A stretch of DNA of 64,000 nucleotides from Alphaproteobacteria bacterium (GTDB lineage Bacteria > Pseudomonadota > Alphaproteobacteria > Micropepsales > Micropepsaceae): the NCBI GenBank assembly GCA_028865545.1, contig JAGWJY010000009.1, positions 1 to 64,000 on the forward strand, given 5' to 3'. A program made the translations under genes and the position numbers. Shown here one piece after another: positions 1 through 10,566 of the stretch (position 1 is the stretch's first letter; each line of letters starts with the position of its first letter). The notes under the pieces are model-generated. The model searched no databases, had not been told where the DNA came from, and saw only the letters and a program-made list of their open reading frames with translations.

Positions 1-30
1 GCCGAAGCCGCGCAAGACGAAGGGCGCATG

Positions 31-393
31 TCAGTCGTGGCGGTCGCCATTGTGCTGGTAGTCCTGCCGGTAGTCCTGCTGGTAGCCCTGCCGGTAGTCC
101 TGCCGGTCGTTGCTGCGGTAATCGCCGCGGCCGCCATAGCTCTGCGTGTAGTAGCCGGAGTTGTCATATCCGTTGCCGTAGCGGCCTTGGACATAATACC
201 CGTCGTGACGGTCGTTGTGCTGCGAGGCGATGATCGCCAGCGCCGCGAGACCGAAGCCGGCCGCGACGAAGGCGCCCGTGTTGTCCTGATGGTGATAGCT
301 GCGCCCGCCGTCCTGGCCGTGCCAGCCGTCGGCCATCGCGGCCGTGCTGGACAGAAGCGTGAGCGCGAGTGCGGCGGAAATAAGACGTTTCAT
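31..393 (-). CDS. Small exported Tyr/Asp/Gln-rich protein of unknown function
   Basis: The 120-residue product starts with a clear signal peptide (MKRLISAALALTLLSSTAAMA, cleavage near residue 22). A short Gly/Ala hydrophobic stretch around residues 42-58 could be a membrane or glycine-zipper-like segment. The C-terminal half is low complexity, with repeated DYRQ units and many Tyr, Asp, Arg and Gln. The start at 393 is chosen because AAGG lies just upstream and the signal peptide begins there; the frame is open further upstream but that part has no signal. It is probably periplasmic or surface-associated. No family is recognised. Nothing further is seen between 394 and 657. Confidence 0.6.
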   Translation of the reverse strand: MKRLISAALALTLLSSTAAMADGWHGQDGGRSYHHQDNTGAFVAAGFGLAALAIIASQHNDRHDGYYVQGRYGNGYDNSGYYTQSYGGRGDYRSNDRQDYRQGYQQDYRQDYQHNGDRHD

Positions 394-657
394 GGCACCT
401 TGCCTTTTCTGTGCGCGCCCGTTCCGAACGCGGCTCGGCGCGCGATGCGCCGTTGCATGCACCTTCGCGCCTGGCACATGAACGGCAGCTGACAATTGGC
501 GCTGCCAAGATTGTGTATTCCCAATGTGGCGCGGCGGAACCTGTCGCAAACCGTATCAATCCGTATGCGGATCACATGGCTCGTTGCGTTCCGCCTCGAG
601 GACCGCATGGATTTTCCGCCCCCGCGAAGCGGGACGAAGGGCGCGGCGCCGTCCGCT

Positions 658-1074
658 TCAGGCCGTGCCCGTCACCGCCATCGTCTCGATCATCTCTTCG
701 CAGCGGCGCTCTTCCTCCTCCGCCTCGCGGCGTTCCTGTTCCTCGATAAAGGCAAGCCGCTCATCGAGCCTCGCCTCCAATGCGGCCCGCGCGTCGTCGA
801 CATTCTCCGTCCGCATCGCGCGCGCCTGCTCGCGTTCCTTCTCCAGCCGCAGCAGGCGTTCGAGCATCTGTTCCATGGCAACGAGCGCGCGCGCCATGGC
901 GGCGGGAGACTTCGCCGCCCCGGCTCTGCTTTCGATATTCTTGAATCGGGAAAGCTGGCGCTTCAGCGCGTGGACGAGTTCGTGCACGACATTGTCGATC
1001 CAGGCCATGTCGATGGTTTGGGAAGAGCGGGCATGATGACGCGCGTCCGCGCGCCGTGCGAGGGCGTGTGGCAT
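658..1074 (-). CDS. Hypothetical coiled-coil protein
   Basis: 138 residues, no signal peptide and no recognised domain. The middle and C-terminal parts (about residues 60-130) are strongly helical and charged, with runs of Glu, Arg and Ala typical of a coiled coil. An AGGAG at 1082-1086 sits 7 bases before the ATG. A promoter-like element (-35 TTGAAC, 17-bp spacer, CATATC) lies 27 bases further upstream on the same strand, so expression is plausible although the function is unknown. The antisense frames over this region look like shadows. Confidence 0.5.
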   Translation of the reverse strand: MPHALARRADARHHARSSQTIDMAWIDNVVHELVHALKRQLSRFKNIESRAGAAKSPAAMARALVAMEQMLERLLRLEKEREQARAMRTENVDDARAALEARLDERLAFIEEQERREAEEEERRCEEMIETMAVTGTA

Positions 1075-1100
1075 GGGAATGCTCCTGTGGGGACATAAGA

Positions 1101-1136
1101 GATATGGTAATTCGAGCGTGTCGGTTCAAGAGGCGC
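1101..1136 (-). promoter_or_regulatory. Promoter-like element, copy 1 of a 32-bp perfect repeat
   Basis: Read on the minus strand it gives -35 TTGAAC (1124-1129), a 17-bp spacer and CATATC (1101-1106), followed by the RBS and start of the coiled-coil gene. Bases 1105-1136 are identical to 47110-47141 in the same orientation. An AT-rich tract upstream (1140-1147) is roughly conserved at the second site. The sequence match is directly seen; promoter function is inferred. Confidence 0.45.
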
Positions 1137-1275
1137 GCGAAAATTTTCCGGCGGCCGAGTCGAACGTCAAACGGCGAATGAAATCAGAATCTAAGCGCGC
1201 GGCGGATGGGCGAGTTTGGAAATCGTTTCACTATCATTTGCAACTCGTGTCGTGATTCTGAAGTTCGCACCACCA

Positions 1276-1320
1276 CAATTCCACCATGGCCGGGCTTGTC
1301 CCGGCCATGGTGAAGAATTG
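1276..1320. repeat. Dispersed palindromic element (hairpin)
   Basis: A 13-bp perfect stem (1282-1294 with 1300-1312) and 5-base loop CTTGT is extended by a further 6-bp pairing, CAATTC with GAATTG (1276-1281 with 1315-1320). The core GGCCGGG-CTTGT-CCCGGCC resembles 58626-58644, which has GGCCGGA-CTTGA-TCCGGCC. This is the style of intergenic palindromic repeats common in alphaproteobacteria. There is no T-run, so it is not a classical terminator. Confidence 0.6.
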
Positions 1321-1370
1321 AAACCGCGAACGTCTTGTTCAGGACACTGGAGGCCGACAAACCCTCGCTG

Positions 1371-1488
1371 TCATGGCCCGCGAATATGGGCCACCCAGGT
1401 GACGACATGCTTGGCATTGTAGAATAAAAATATCTTCACCCTCCCCTTGAGGGAGGGTCGAACGCGCATCGCGCGTTCGGGGAGGGGT
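1371..1488. repeat. Direct repeat copy 1 (84 bp) with hairpin extension
   Basis: Bases 1371-1454 match 1833-1916 in the same orientation with 7 mismatches in 84. The repeat starts with an imperfect palindrome around GGCCCGCGAATATGGGCC and ends in CCTCCCCTTGAGGGAGG. Only this copy continues past 1454 into a second inverted repeat (AACGCGC with GCGCGTT, then GGGGAGGGG). It lies just upstream of the XRE gene; the other copy lies just downstream. Confidence 0.7.
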
Positions 1489-1525
1489 CTCGATACCACC
1501 GGCAACCCGGATACCGAAGCGCACG

Positions 1526-1819
1526 ATGATCCGCCGTCTGGACGATGACTCCGACCGTGCGGCATTGCGGCGTTCGCTGTCGGGCGCCGGCGACAGCGAG
1601 GCGCTCCCTGCCACGCTCTACCGCCGCATTCGCAAGGGTGAGAGCGCTGTGCGCGTCTGGCGCGAGCATCGCGGCTTGGGCCTCAACGCCTTGGCGCGTG
1701 CGGCGGGTGTGTCGGCGCCTTATCTTTCCGAGATCGAGAACGGCGCGAAACCCGGCAGCGCCACGGCGCTGAAGAAACTGGCCCGCGCGTTGGAGGTCGA
1801 GATGGATGAGTTGGTGTGA
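1526..1819 (+). CDS. XRE-family helix-turn-helix regulator (orphan antitoxin-like)
   Basis: 97 residues. The C-terminal half (about 38-97) is a classic HTH_XRE domain with the core ALARAAGVSAPYLSEIENG followed by the final helices. The preceding stretch, with GESAVRVWREHRGL, is typical of antitoxin-like XRE proteins that pair with a RelE/ParE-type toxin. No toxin gene is visible on either side; both flanks are the 84-bp direct repeats. Relatives usually have a longer N-terminal segment, so this may be an N-terminally shortened survivor of a toxin-antitoxin pair. The start is uncertain because no good RBS is visible. Confidence 0.65.
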   Translation: MIRRLDDDSDRAALRRSLSGAGDSEALPATLYRRIRKGESAVRVWREHRGLGLNALARAAGVSAPYLSEIENGAKPGSATALKKLARALEVEMDELV

Positions 1820-1832
1820 ACTGCCAAACCAG

Positions 1833-1916
1833 TCATGGCTCGCGAATGCGGACCACCCAGGTGCCGACATGCTTGGCATAGTAGAATAGAAATATCTTCA
1901 CCCTCCCCTTGAGGGA
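1833..1916. repeat. Direct repeat copy 2 (84 bp), truncated at the accessory boundary
   Basis: 92% identical to 1371-1454. The similarity stops at 1916, inside the CCTCCCC/GAGGG palindrome, where lower-GC DNA carrying the 2189-3109 gene begins. This suggests the repeat was interrupted when that DNA arrived, or that it forms the edge of the inserted segment. Confidence 0.65.
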
Positions 1917-1937
1917 CAATTTGCTTCTGCAATACCT

Positions 1938-1946
1938 TGTTATAAT
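1938..1946 (+). promoter_or_regulatory. Possible extended -10 promoter (TGtTATAAT)
   Basis: A perfect TATAAT at 1941-1946 is preceded by TG at 1938-1939, an extended -10 arrangement. It lies about 240 bases before the 2189 gene in AT-rich DNA. No good -35 is present at normal spacing; TTGCTT at 1921 is only 14 bases away. Confidence 0.3.
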
Positions 1947-2188
1947 AGCGTTTTTTTTGCGTTCAAATTGCCTGCGTAGGAGTTGTGAAGGATTTTTTGG
2001 CGATTTTGCCAATTTCTGGCTGATTCGGCTGATTGCCACGCGGAATCCTGCCACTACAGCCTTTCGCAAGGAAGAAAAAACGATTTGGCGAGCTATCCAC
2101 TATCGTACCGCTATTATCTAGGGAGCTTCCATAGGAAATACCTACATTAGAAGCGGTACCGACCAATGTTAATTGTCAGGGGGTGAAT

Positions 2189-3109
2189 GTGGGCTACTTC
2201 ATCCGAAAGGGCATTCATCCCTTCCAGGTTTGGAAGATTGACGATCAAACCGCTGTGCGCCTTGGCGTCACGAATCCAGAAAGAGGTGCCGGGACCTATT
2301 ACAAGGCAGAGCCGGGCGAGACAATATGGGACGCCATTAGGCGCTGCACGCCTTGGTTCCAGCCACACGGGGAGAATCCGTTTGTTGCGACCGTTCTTGA
2401 GCCGGGCGAATATTTCCCGCGCATGGCGCGGCCCACCGAACAGACCATTTATAGGTCAGGATTTGGCTGGTACCCCAATGCGAAAGATCACGCTGATTCA
2501 ATCGCTCTTGCACGCGTTCAACTCACGGCCCTTGCCCGTCAGTTGGATCGCATATGCCAAACTGTTCATCCGAGCATTAAGACATTTGATGTTTTCGGCC
2601 ATGACATCCGCAACCTGCTAATCCTCGCCTGCACTGAAGTTGAAAACCACTGGCGTGAGGTATTAGTCGCCAATGGCGTGATAGAAGATCGCTATAATAC
2701 TGGTCATTACGTCAAACTGCGGAAGCCGATGAAGCTGGATGAATATGCTGTCGCTTTTCCAAACTATCCGTGGATTGAGCCTCTAAAACCGTTCGATGGA
2801 TGGGGCGACACTGGGCGGCCAACCCAGGATTTAGGATGGTATGATGCATACAATGCTGTAAAGCACGCACGAGAGACAGAATTTGAACGAGGCACGCTGC
2901 GCCACCTATTCAGTGCGATAAGCGCTTGCGCCGTCATGATCGTAGCGCAATTTGGTTTGCATGCTGAATTGGAAAAGAGCGCAGAGCTGCGATCTTTCTT
3001 TCATTTCTCGGCGACGCCGGCATGGGGATTTTCTGAGATATATGTAAGCCCGTATGACAGCCCCACAGGAGAATGGCGCGTAACGAGCTATGATTTCAGC
3101 CGGTGCTGA
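2189..3109 (+). CDS. Hypothetical protein, accessory, possibly HEPN-like
   Basis: 306 residues, soluble, with no signal peptide. I do not recognise the family. Two features suggest a helical HEPN-type core: a helix around residues 137-155 (FGHDIRNLLILACTEVENHW) and a later helix starting YNAVKHAR. Asn-x-x-Lys-His motifs of this kind recur in HEPN-like accessory and defence proteins, but the canonical R-x4-6-H nuclease motif is not visible. GTG at 2189 is preferred over GTG at 2183 because AGGGGG (2178-2183) then has 5-base spacing. Base composition is clearly lower in GC than the surroundings and codon choice is less biased, consistent with recent acquisition. Confidence 0.6.
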   Translation: MGYFIRKGIHPFQVWKIDDQTAVRLGVTNPERGAGTYYKAEPGETIWDAIRRCTPWFQPHGENPFVATVLEPGEYFPRMARPTEQTIYRSGFGWYPNAKDHADSIALARVQLTALARQLDRICQTVHPSIKTFDVFGHDIRNLLILACTEVENHWREVLVANGVIEDRYNTGHYVKLRKPMKLDEYAVAFPNYPWIEPLKPFDGWGDTGRPTQDLGWYDAYNAVKHARETEFERGTLRHLFSAISACAVMIVAQFGLHAELEKSAELRSFFHFSATPAWGFSEIYVSPYDSPTGEWRVTSYDFSRC

Positions 3110-3741
3110 AATCCTGTTGACGACTCAACCCGTCAGAGTCCCGTAGACTTGTACGAGGGACCACAGCTGATAGGCCGGCAGCGATGGTCGTTTGATTCCG
3201 TGTCATAGAGACAACCCCTGCCGCCCCCATTTCACGAAGTACTGATACCAAGTGATCTTGCCGTCACAAGCCGCGTTGAAGTCGATACGCTGCGCCTCGC
3301 ATATGCCGCTTGGACGATGAGGTTGCGCGAAAAATTCCTGGCTTTGTGTTTCGTTATCGCGCACGGGTGGCGGCTTGTTAAATCGCGGTATCGCAGCCGT
3401 CGCAGATTTTGCGGCGGACTTCCACGAATACGATGCTGCCCTGACGAAAGTGCTTCGCCGCTGGTTGATCTCCTGCATCGTCGCTTTGAATGAAAAGCAG
3501 CGCAGCGCTCTGCGAAGGCGCGCGCAAACCGCGTCCAGAAACTCAGCCGACCGAACCGGATCAACCGCATTCCCGGCAGAAAAACGGCGTCAGAATAAAT
3601 TTAGTTGACGAACGAAACCATTCCACCTCACCAGCACAAAAATAGCTCTTGCCCATCTCTTAGTGCAGCACCCTTCGCCGGCCGCCCTCACCGCCGCCGG
3701 TCGCCGCACTTCCTCTTCAATCTGTCGCTTCGCAGCCCGCG
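3110..3741. other. Gap without a confident gene
   Basis: Two open frames overlap on opposite strands: 3203-3478 on minus (91 residues) and 3375-3608 on plus (77 residues). Both look moderately protein-like, neither has a convincing RBS, and they cannot both be ordinary genes. I leave them uncalled. Nothing resembling a tRNA, terminator or repeat was found. The stretch may contain remnants left by the event that brought in the 2189-3109 gene. Confidence 0.4.
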
Positions 3742-4026
3742 CTACTTCGAGCCGCCGGTGCAGCCTTCCATGCAGGAACCGGTGCAACCTTCCTGGCAAT
3801 TCCCGGTGCAGCCTTCCTGGCAACTGCCCGTGCAGCCCTGCATGCAGGAGCCGGTGCAGCCGCTATAGCAACTGCCTTCGCAGGAACTGTTGCAGTCGGC
3901 GCGCACCGACAGCGGCGCGGTCATCGCCAGCCCCATCACCGCCAGCGCGGGAAGAATCTTTCCGCTGCTCTTCAGAAAATTCCGCCGTCCCATTTTCGGC
4001 GGTTGCGTTCCGTCGGTCTTCTTCAT
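3742..4026 (-). CDS. Tat-signal peptide with cysteine at every fourth residue
   Basis: 94 residues. The N-terminus has a twin-arginine signal (GRRNFLK at residues 13-19, a hydrophobic stretch, cleavage near VRA-DC at about 44). The mature part of about 50 residues contains 12 cysteines, each four residues after the last. Four 8-residue units of the form TGSC-x-x-GC are encoded by four 24-bp tandem repeats (3760-3855). AGGTG sits 4 bases before the ATG. Tat export implies folding or metal loading in the cytoplasm, so metal binding or a modified-peptide precursor are both plausible. No radical SAM maturase, protease or transporter gene is adjacent. Tat-exported, cysteine-rich copper-storage (Csp) proteins offer a loose analogy, but the high Gly/Ser/Thr content argues against their helical bundle. 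Confidence 0.75.
   Translation of the reverse strand: MKKTDGTQPPKMGRRNFLKSSGKILPALAVMGLAMTAPLSVRADCNSSCEGSCYSGCTGSCMQGCTGSCQEGCTGNCQEGCTGSCMEGCTGGSK
3760..3855 (-). repeat. Four 24-bp tandem repeats inside the Cys-rich gene
   Basis: Four consecutive 24-bp units encode the octapeptides TGSCMQGC, TGSCQEGC, TGNCQEGC and TGSCMEGC. The repeat number could vary between strains by slippage or recombination. Confidence 0.75.
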
Positions 4027-4234
4027 GGCACACCTCGAATGCGGGCGTTATGAATTTCCGGCTTGCCATCGCGGCACGGCAAACCATAGCGCAGCCGGCA
4101 TGCGGAAAGAAATCGCAGCGGCGTCATCGCGCGTCGGCGCGCGCGAAATGAAATCAGAATAAATCGCATTCATCCGTGTAAAGATGATAACGAAAATGCC
4201 TATCATTCCTTACATTAAATTGTACGTACGCCTC

Positions 4235-4262
4235 TTGAAACGCGCAGTTGCGTGCATACGTC
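4235..4262 (+). promoter_or_regulatory. Weak promoter-like sequence before the structured segment
   Basis: TTGAAA (4235-4240), a 16-bp spacer and TACGTC (4257-4262). The ten bases 4230-4239 (GCCTCTTGAA) also occur at the -35 of the 32-bp repeat elements, but a 10-base match has a fair chance of being accidental in a window this size. Confidence 0.25.
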
Positions 4263-4756
4263 AGATATGTTGGACCCCAAGAGGGGGCGGCCCGGACCGT
4301 CCGTATCGCGGGGTGCAATCGGCGTCTGAGGAAGTCCGGCGTAACGCACCGGATGGAGTCAGAGGTGCAGCCGTTCGCCGCGTCCGCCCACAAATCCTGA
4401 CGGGGAGAGGGCGACACGCGCGAGACGATTGCTAAGCCGGGGGACGCAAGTCCCGTCTGTGCTCTCGGAGAGAGAACACAGATTGGCCCTTGAGGAGGGG
4501 CGACCGGGGAAAGCGCGGACGGATGTGCACCGAAAATCGCCGGGTGCGGGGCGCCGTGAGGTGGCCCAGTCGTGTCCGTGGCTCACAAGGCGCGGACGAG
4601 AGAAGTACCGTGCGCACGCCCCTCGTGGCGTCCCGCACCGCCCCTCGTTTTGGGAAAAGCGAGGGGAGACGCAAACCTCCGAGCGCTCGCGCGCTGCGGA
4701 GCTTTCGGTGTTGGATGCTAGCAAGAGGAGAAACGAAGAGATGTCGCGACCGCAAA
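4262..4756 (+). ncRNA. Candidate structured RNA of unknown class
   Basis: About 490 bases with no convincing protein; several frames on both strands are open, as expected for non-coding GC-rich DNA. Strong local hairpins occur along its length. These include 4335-4353 (TCCGG/CCGGA, enclosed by CTGA/TCAG), 4441-4454 (5-bp stem with a GCAA tetraloop), 4456-4482, 4527-4547, 4574-4597, 4610-4638 (two stacked 5-bp stems), 4641-4666 (11 paired bases with one bulge) and 4677-4701 (10 paired bases, TCGC loop). It does not show the conserved ends of RNase P RNA, tmRNA or SRP RNA. The orientation is uncertain: the GCAA loop and upstream promoter-like sequence favour plus, while the better terminator at its end favours minus. 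Class and function are unknown. Confidence 0.4.
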
Positions 4757-4789
4757 GAAAAATCCCCTCACCGGACGGATGAGGGGATT
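4754..4789 (-). terminator. Rho-independent terminator after nrdJ
   Basis: A 10-bp stem, AATCCCCTCA/TGAGGGGATT (4761-4770 with 4780-4789) with a 9-base loop, is followed on the minus strand by TTTTTCTTT. It lies 40 bases beyond the nrdJ stop codon. On the plus strand only a weak T-rich tail follows. Confidence 0.8.
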
Positions 4790-4829
4790 TGAACTTATTC
4801 GTGTACGGATGTTTTGCTTCTGCGCTTTC

Positions 4830-8591
<3,762 letters not shown>

Positions 8592-8790
8592 GAAACCCCC
8601 GCAGATGCTGAAAATTTGAGCCCTTAATCACGGCTCGCGGCACCATTTTGGGGACAGTTTTCCTCTCCGCAGGGCGTTGCCTGTACGGCAGCAACCCCAG
8701 CGGCTAGAGGTAGTTCGGTCCGCCAGATTTGGTGTCGCGAGAAGCGACAGGGGCAAAGTATTGACCCCAACCTTAGGGGCACGCAAGCGA
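8592..8790 (-). promoter_or_regulatory. nrdJ upstream region with several hairpins
   Basis: About 200 bases before nrdJ carry small inverted repeats: 8676-8695 (GTTGC/GCAAC), 8733-8749 (TGTCGC/GCGACA, 5-base loop) and a CCCC/GGGG pair around 8764-8779. I looked for a cobalamin-riboswitch B12 box and for an NrdR box and found neither. Whether this is leader RNA or promoter DNA cannot be decided by eye. Confidence 0.3.
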
Positions 8791-9073
8791 TAAGTGGTAA
8801 ACGAAATCTTACCCACCAGATGTAGTGTCTTAACGCGACGCACAAAAGCCGCGAGTCAAGCGGGGTTTCGGAATCGCGCAGAAAATTTTTTCGATTTTAC
8901 GACACACAGGTCGCAGGTGGTTTGTGACTTGATTGTGGATGGAAGTTGGTGCCTGGCCGTTGGACGACGTCGGCAGGTGCGTCTATTCGCGACGTGCGAC
9001 GCGCCATTTGCTTGGCGCTTACGCCGCAGGCCCTCTATATTCCGCCGAATCTCGAAGCCTGAGGGACACGCGC

Positions 9074-9451
9074 ATGGGTCTGTTGCGGATGCTTTTTTTG
9101 TGGTGGCGGGACGCGACGCCCGGAACGCTGCTCACGACGTGGTTCAGCGGCGTGCCTGTCGGGACCGATCAGTTCGGCAACCGCTACTACAACAACAAGG
9201 ACGGAAAGCGCCGCTGGGTGCTCTATAAAGGCACGGTAGAGGCTTCGCGTGTACCAGCGGATTGGCACGGCTGGCTGCATCACACGTTCCAGGATCCCCC
9301 GAATGGGCCGGCAGAAGTGAAAAGCTGGGAAAAAGAGCATCAGCCCAATATGAGCGGCACAAAAGGTGCCTATTATCCACCGGGCAGCCTGGTACGCGGC
9401 GGTGTGCGTGCTCCGGCGACCGGAGACTACGAACCCTGGAGCCCAGTTTAG
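9074..9451 (+). CDS. NADH:ubiquinone oxidoreductase subunit NDUFA12 family
   Basis: 125 residues, matching the bacterial homologues of the complex I accessory subunit NDUFA12 (B17.2). Recognisable parts are GTDQFGNRYYNNK, RRWVLYKG, SRVPADWHGWLHH and a C-terminal YEPWSPV. It is a peripheral accessory subunit or assembly aid of respiratory complex I, a hallmark of alphaproteobacteria. The ATG at 9074 is chosen because GAGGGA lies upstream and the family begins at MGLLRM; the frame is open further upstream. It is followed 3 bases later by mlaD, so the three genes to 10566 form an operon. Confidence 0.93.
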   Translation: MGLLRMLFLWWRDATPGTLLTTWFSGVPVGTDQFGNRYYNNKDGKRRWVLYKGTVEASRVPADWHGWLHHTFQDPPNGPAEVKSWEKEHQPNMSGTKGAYYPPGSLVRGGVRAPATGDYEPWSPV

Positions 9452-9454
9452 ACG

Positions 9455-9940
9455 ATGCACAACGACACGGTTGAAACACTGATCGGTGCCGCGGTCATTG
9501 CGGTGGCCGTGTTTTTTCTGGTTTTCGCCTATCGGAGCACGGGCTCGGCCGACGTCTCGGGCTATGAACTGACGGCCAATCTGTCGCGTGTTGACGGCAT
9601 TGCCGTCGGCACCGATGTGCGGCTCTCTGGAATCAAGGTCGGCGCCGTTTCGGCGTTGACGCTCAACCCGAATTATCTTGTCACTGTGCACATGAACATT
9701 CGCAATGATGTGCAGATCCCTGCGGACTCTTCACTCGTCGTGACGTCTGCCGGCTTGCTCGGCAGTTCGTACCTCTCGATCTCGCCCGGCGGAAGCGACA
9801 AGATGCTGGCGTCCGGCGGTGTGATCCGCAACACACAGGGCTCGCTCGATATGATGGGCCTGCTGTCGCGCTTTGTCGGTGGCGGCACGAGCGGGAGCAG
9901 CAGCAATAGCGGTGGAAGCACCACCGAACCGAAGCCATGA
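9455..9940 (+). CDS. mlaD: MlaD-type MCE domain lipid transport protein
   Basis: 161 residues. One N-terminal membrane helix (about residues 8-27) is followed by a single MCE domain (about 37-115), with the motif GIAVGTDVRLSGIKVGAV and the family-typical GLLGSSYLSISPGG. The C-terminal tail is a Gly/Ser linker. MlaD is the periplasmic, inner-membrane-anchored hexameric ring of the Mla phospholipid transporter, which keeps outer-membrane lipid asymmetry. The ATPase and permease genes are not in this window. The stop codon overlaps the next start by 4 bases. Confidence 0.93.
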   Translation: MHNDTVETLIGAAVIAVAVFFLVFAYRSTGSADVSGYELTANLSRVDGIAVGTDVRLSGIKVGAVSALTLNPNYLVTVHMNIRNDVQIPADSSLVVTSAGLLGSSYLSISPGGSDKMLASGGVIRNTQGSLDMMGLLSRFVGGGTSGSSSNSGGSTTEPKP

Positions 9941-10566
9941 AACGAAGTCTGGCATTGGCAGGAATAGCTGCGTCGGTTTTCACGGTCGTGGCGCTAGGAC
10001 AGACTACGACGACCGGGACAGAGAATACGACAGCCGTTCCGGGCTCAACTGCACCGACGACGTCGTTGCCGGCTCCTGCCGTCCCGAATGCCACGGCGCC
10101 GGTGGCCATAACGCCTGATACCGCGACGCCTGCAACGCCAGCATCGCATCCAGCCAACGGTCACGAGACATTGGTGCTGCGCGCGCTGGACAAAATCACC
10201 GGCAAGGCCGTCGAACTGTTTGCGCCGCTTAATCAGCCAGTGAAGTTCAAGACTCTGACTATTGTCGCGCGTTACTGCTATTCGACGCCCCCGAGCGAGA
10301 CACCGGAAACGTCTGCTTTTCTCCAGATCGAAGACCACCGGCCGGACAAACCGGAAAGGCGGGTTTTCTCCGGCTGGATGTATGCCTCAAGCCCAGGCCT
10401 GAATGGCATGCAGCACCCGCTCTATGACGTTTGGGTGATCAGTTGTAAGACCAGCGCGCCGAGCCAGGAGCCGTCGGTTGTTGCCGTCGCGCCAGTCAAG
10501 CCGGTCTCTCCCAATGCCGGGGCCGACGAGAAGATGCCGACGTTGCCGGAGGACGCCGGCCAGTAA
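9937..10566 (+). CDS. DUF2155 domain exported protein
   Basis: 209 residues. A signal peptide (about 1-22) is followed by a long Thr/Ala/Pro linker (about 23-72). The DUF2155 domain (about 75-175) has [20 protein letters not shown], two cysteines (ARYCYSTPP and WVISC) and [18 protein letters not shown]. It is predicted to be periplasmic; the molecular role of DUF2155 is unknown. It overlaps mlaD by ATGA. Its low-complexity C-terminus (residues 163-209) lies antisense to the 3' end of aat, a 145-bp convergent overlap. Confidence 0.88.
   Translation: MKRSLALAGIAASVFTVVALGQTTTTGTENTTAVPGSTAPTTSLPAPAVPNATAPVAITPDTATPATPASHPANGHETLVLRALDKITGKAVELFAPLNQPVKFKTLTIVARYCYSTPPSETPETSAFLQIEDHRPDKPERRVFSGWMYASSPGLNGMQHPLYDVWVISCKTSAPSQEPSVVAVAPVKPVSPNAGADEKMPTLPEDAGQ

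Noticed and set aside
1098-1140. The 32-bp repeat as a tRNA T-arm or attachment site because it contains CGGTTCAAG
   Set aside because: The flanks cannot form the 5-bp T-stem and no acceptor end follows; the promoter reading on the minus strand fits better.
1177-1190. 14-base match AATGAAATCAGAAT with 4147-4160
   Set aside because: Short, AT-rich and without further similarity on either side; could be chance.
3203-3608. Two overlapping antisense frames (91 and 77 codons)
   Set aside because: Both look partly protein-like, but neither has a good RBS or family; no basis to choose between them.
4266-4500. Possible RNase P RNA because of GAGGAAGTCCGG at 4328-4339
   Set aside because: The motif is close to conserved region I, but the matching 3' conserved element (ACAGAA-CCGGCTTA type) and the expected length and pairing were not found.
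4741-4782. 13-codon frame ATG-TCG-CGA with a strong AAGAGGAG upstream
   Set aside because: It runs straight through the nrdJ terminator hairpin and has no independent support; the purine-rich stretch may simply belong to the structured segment.
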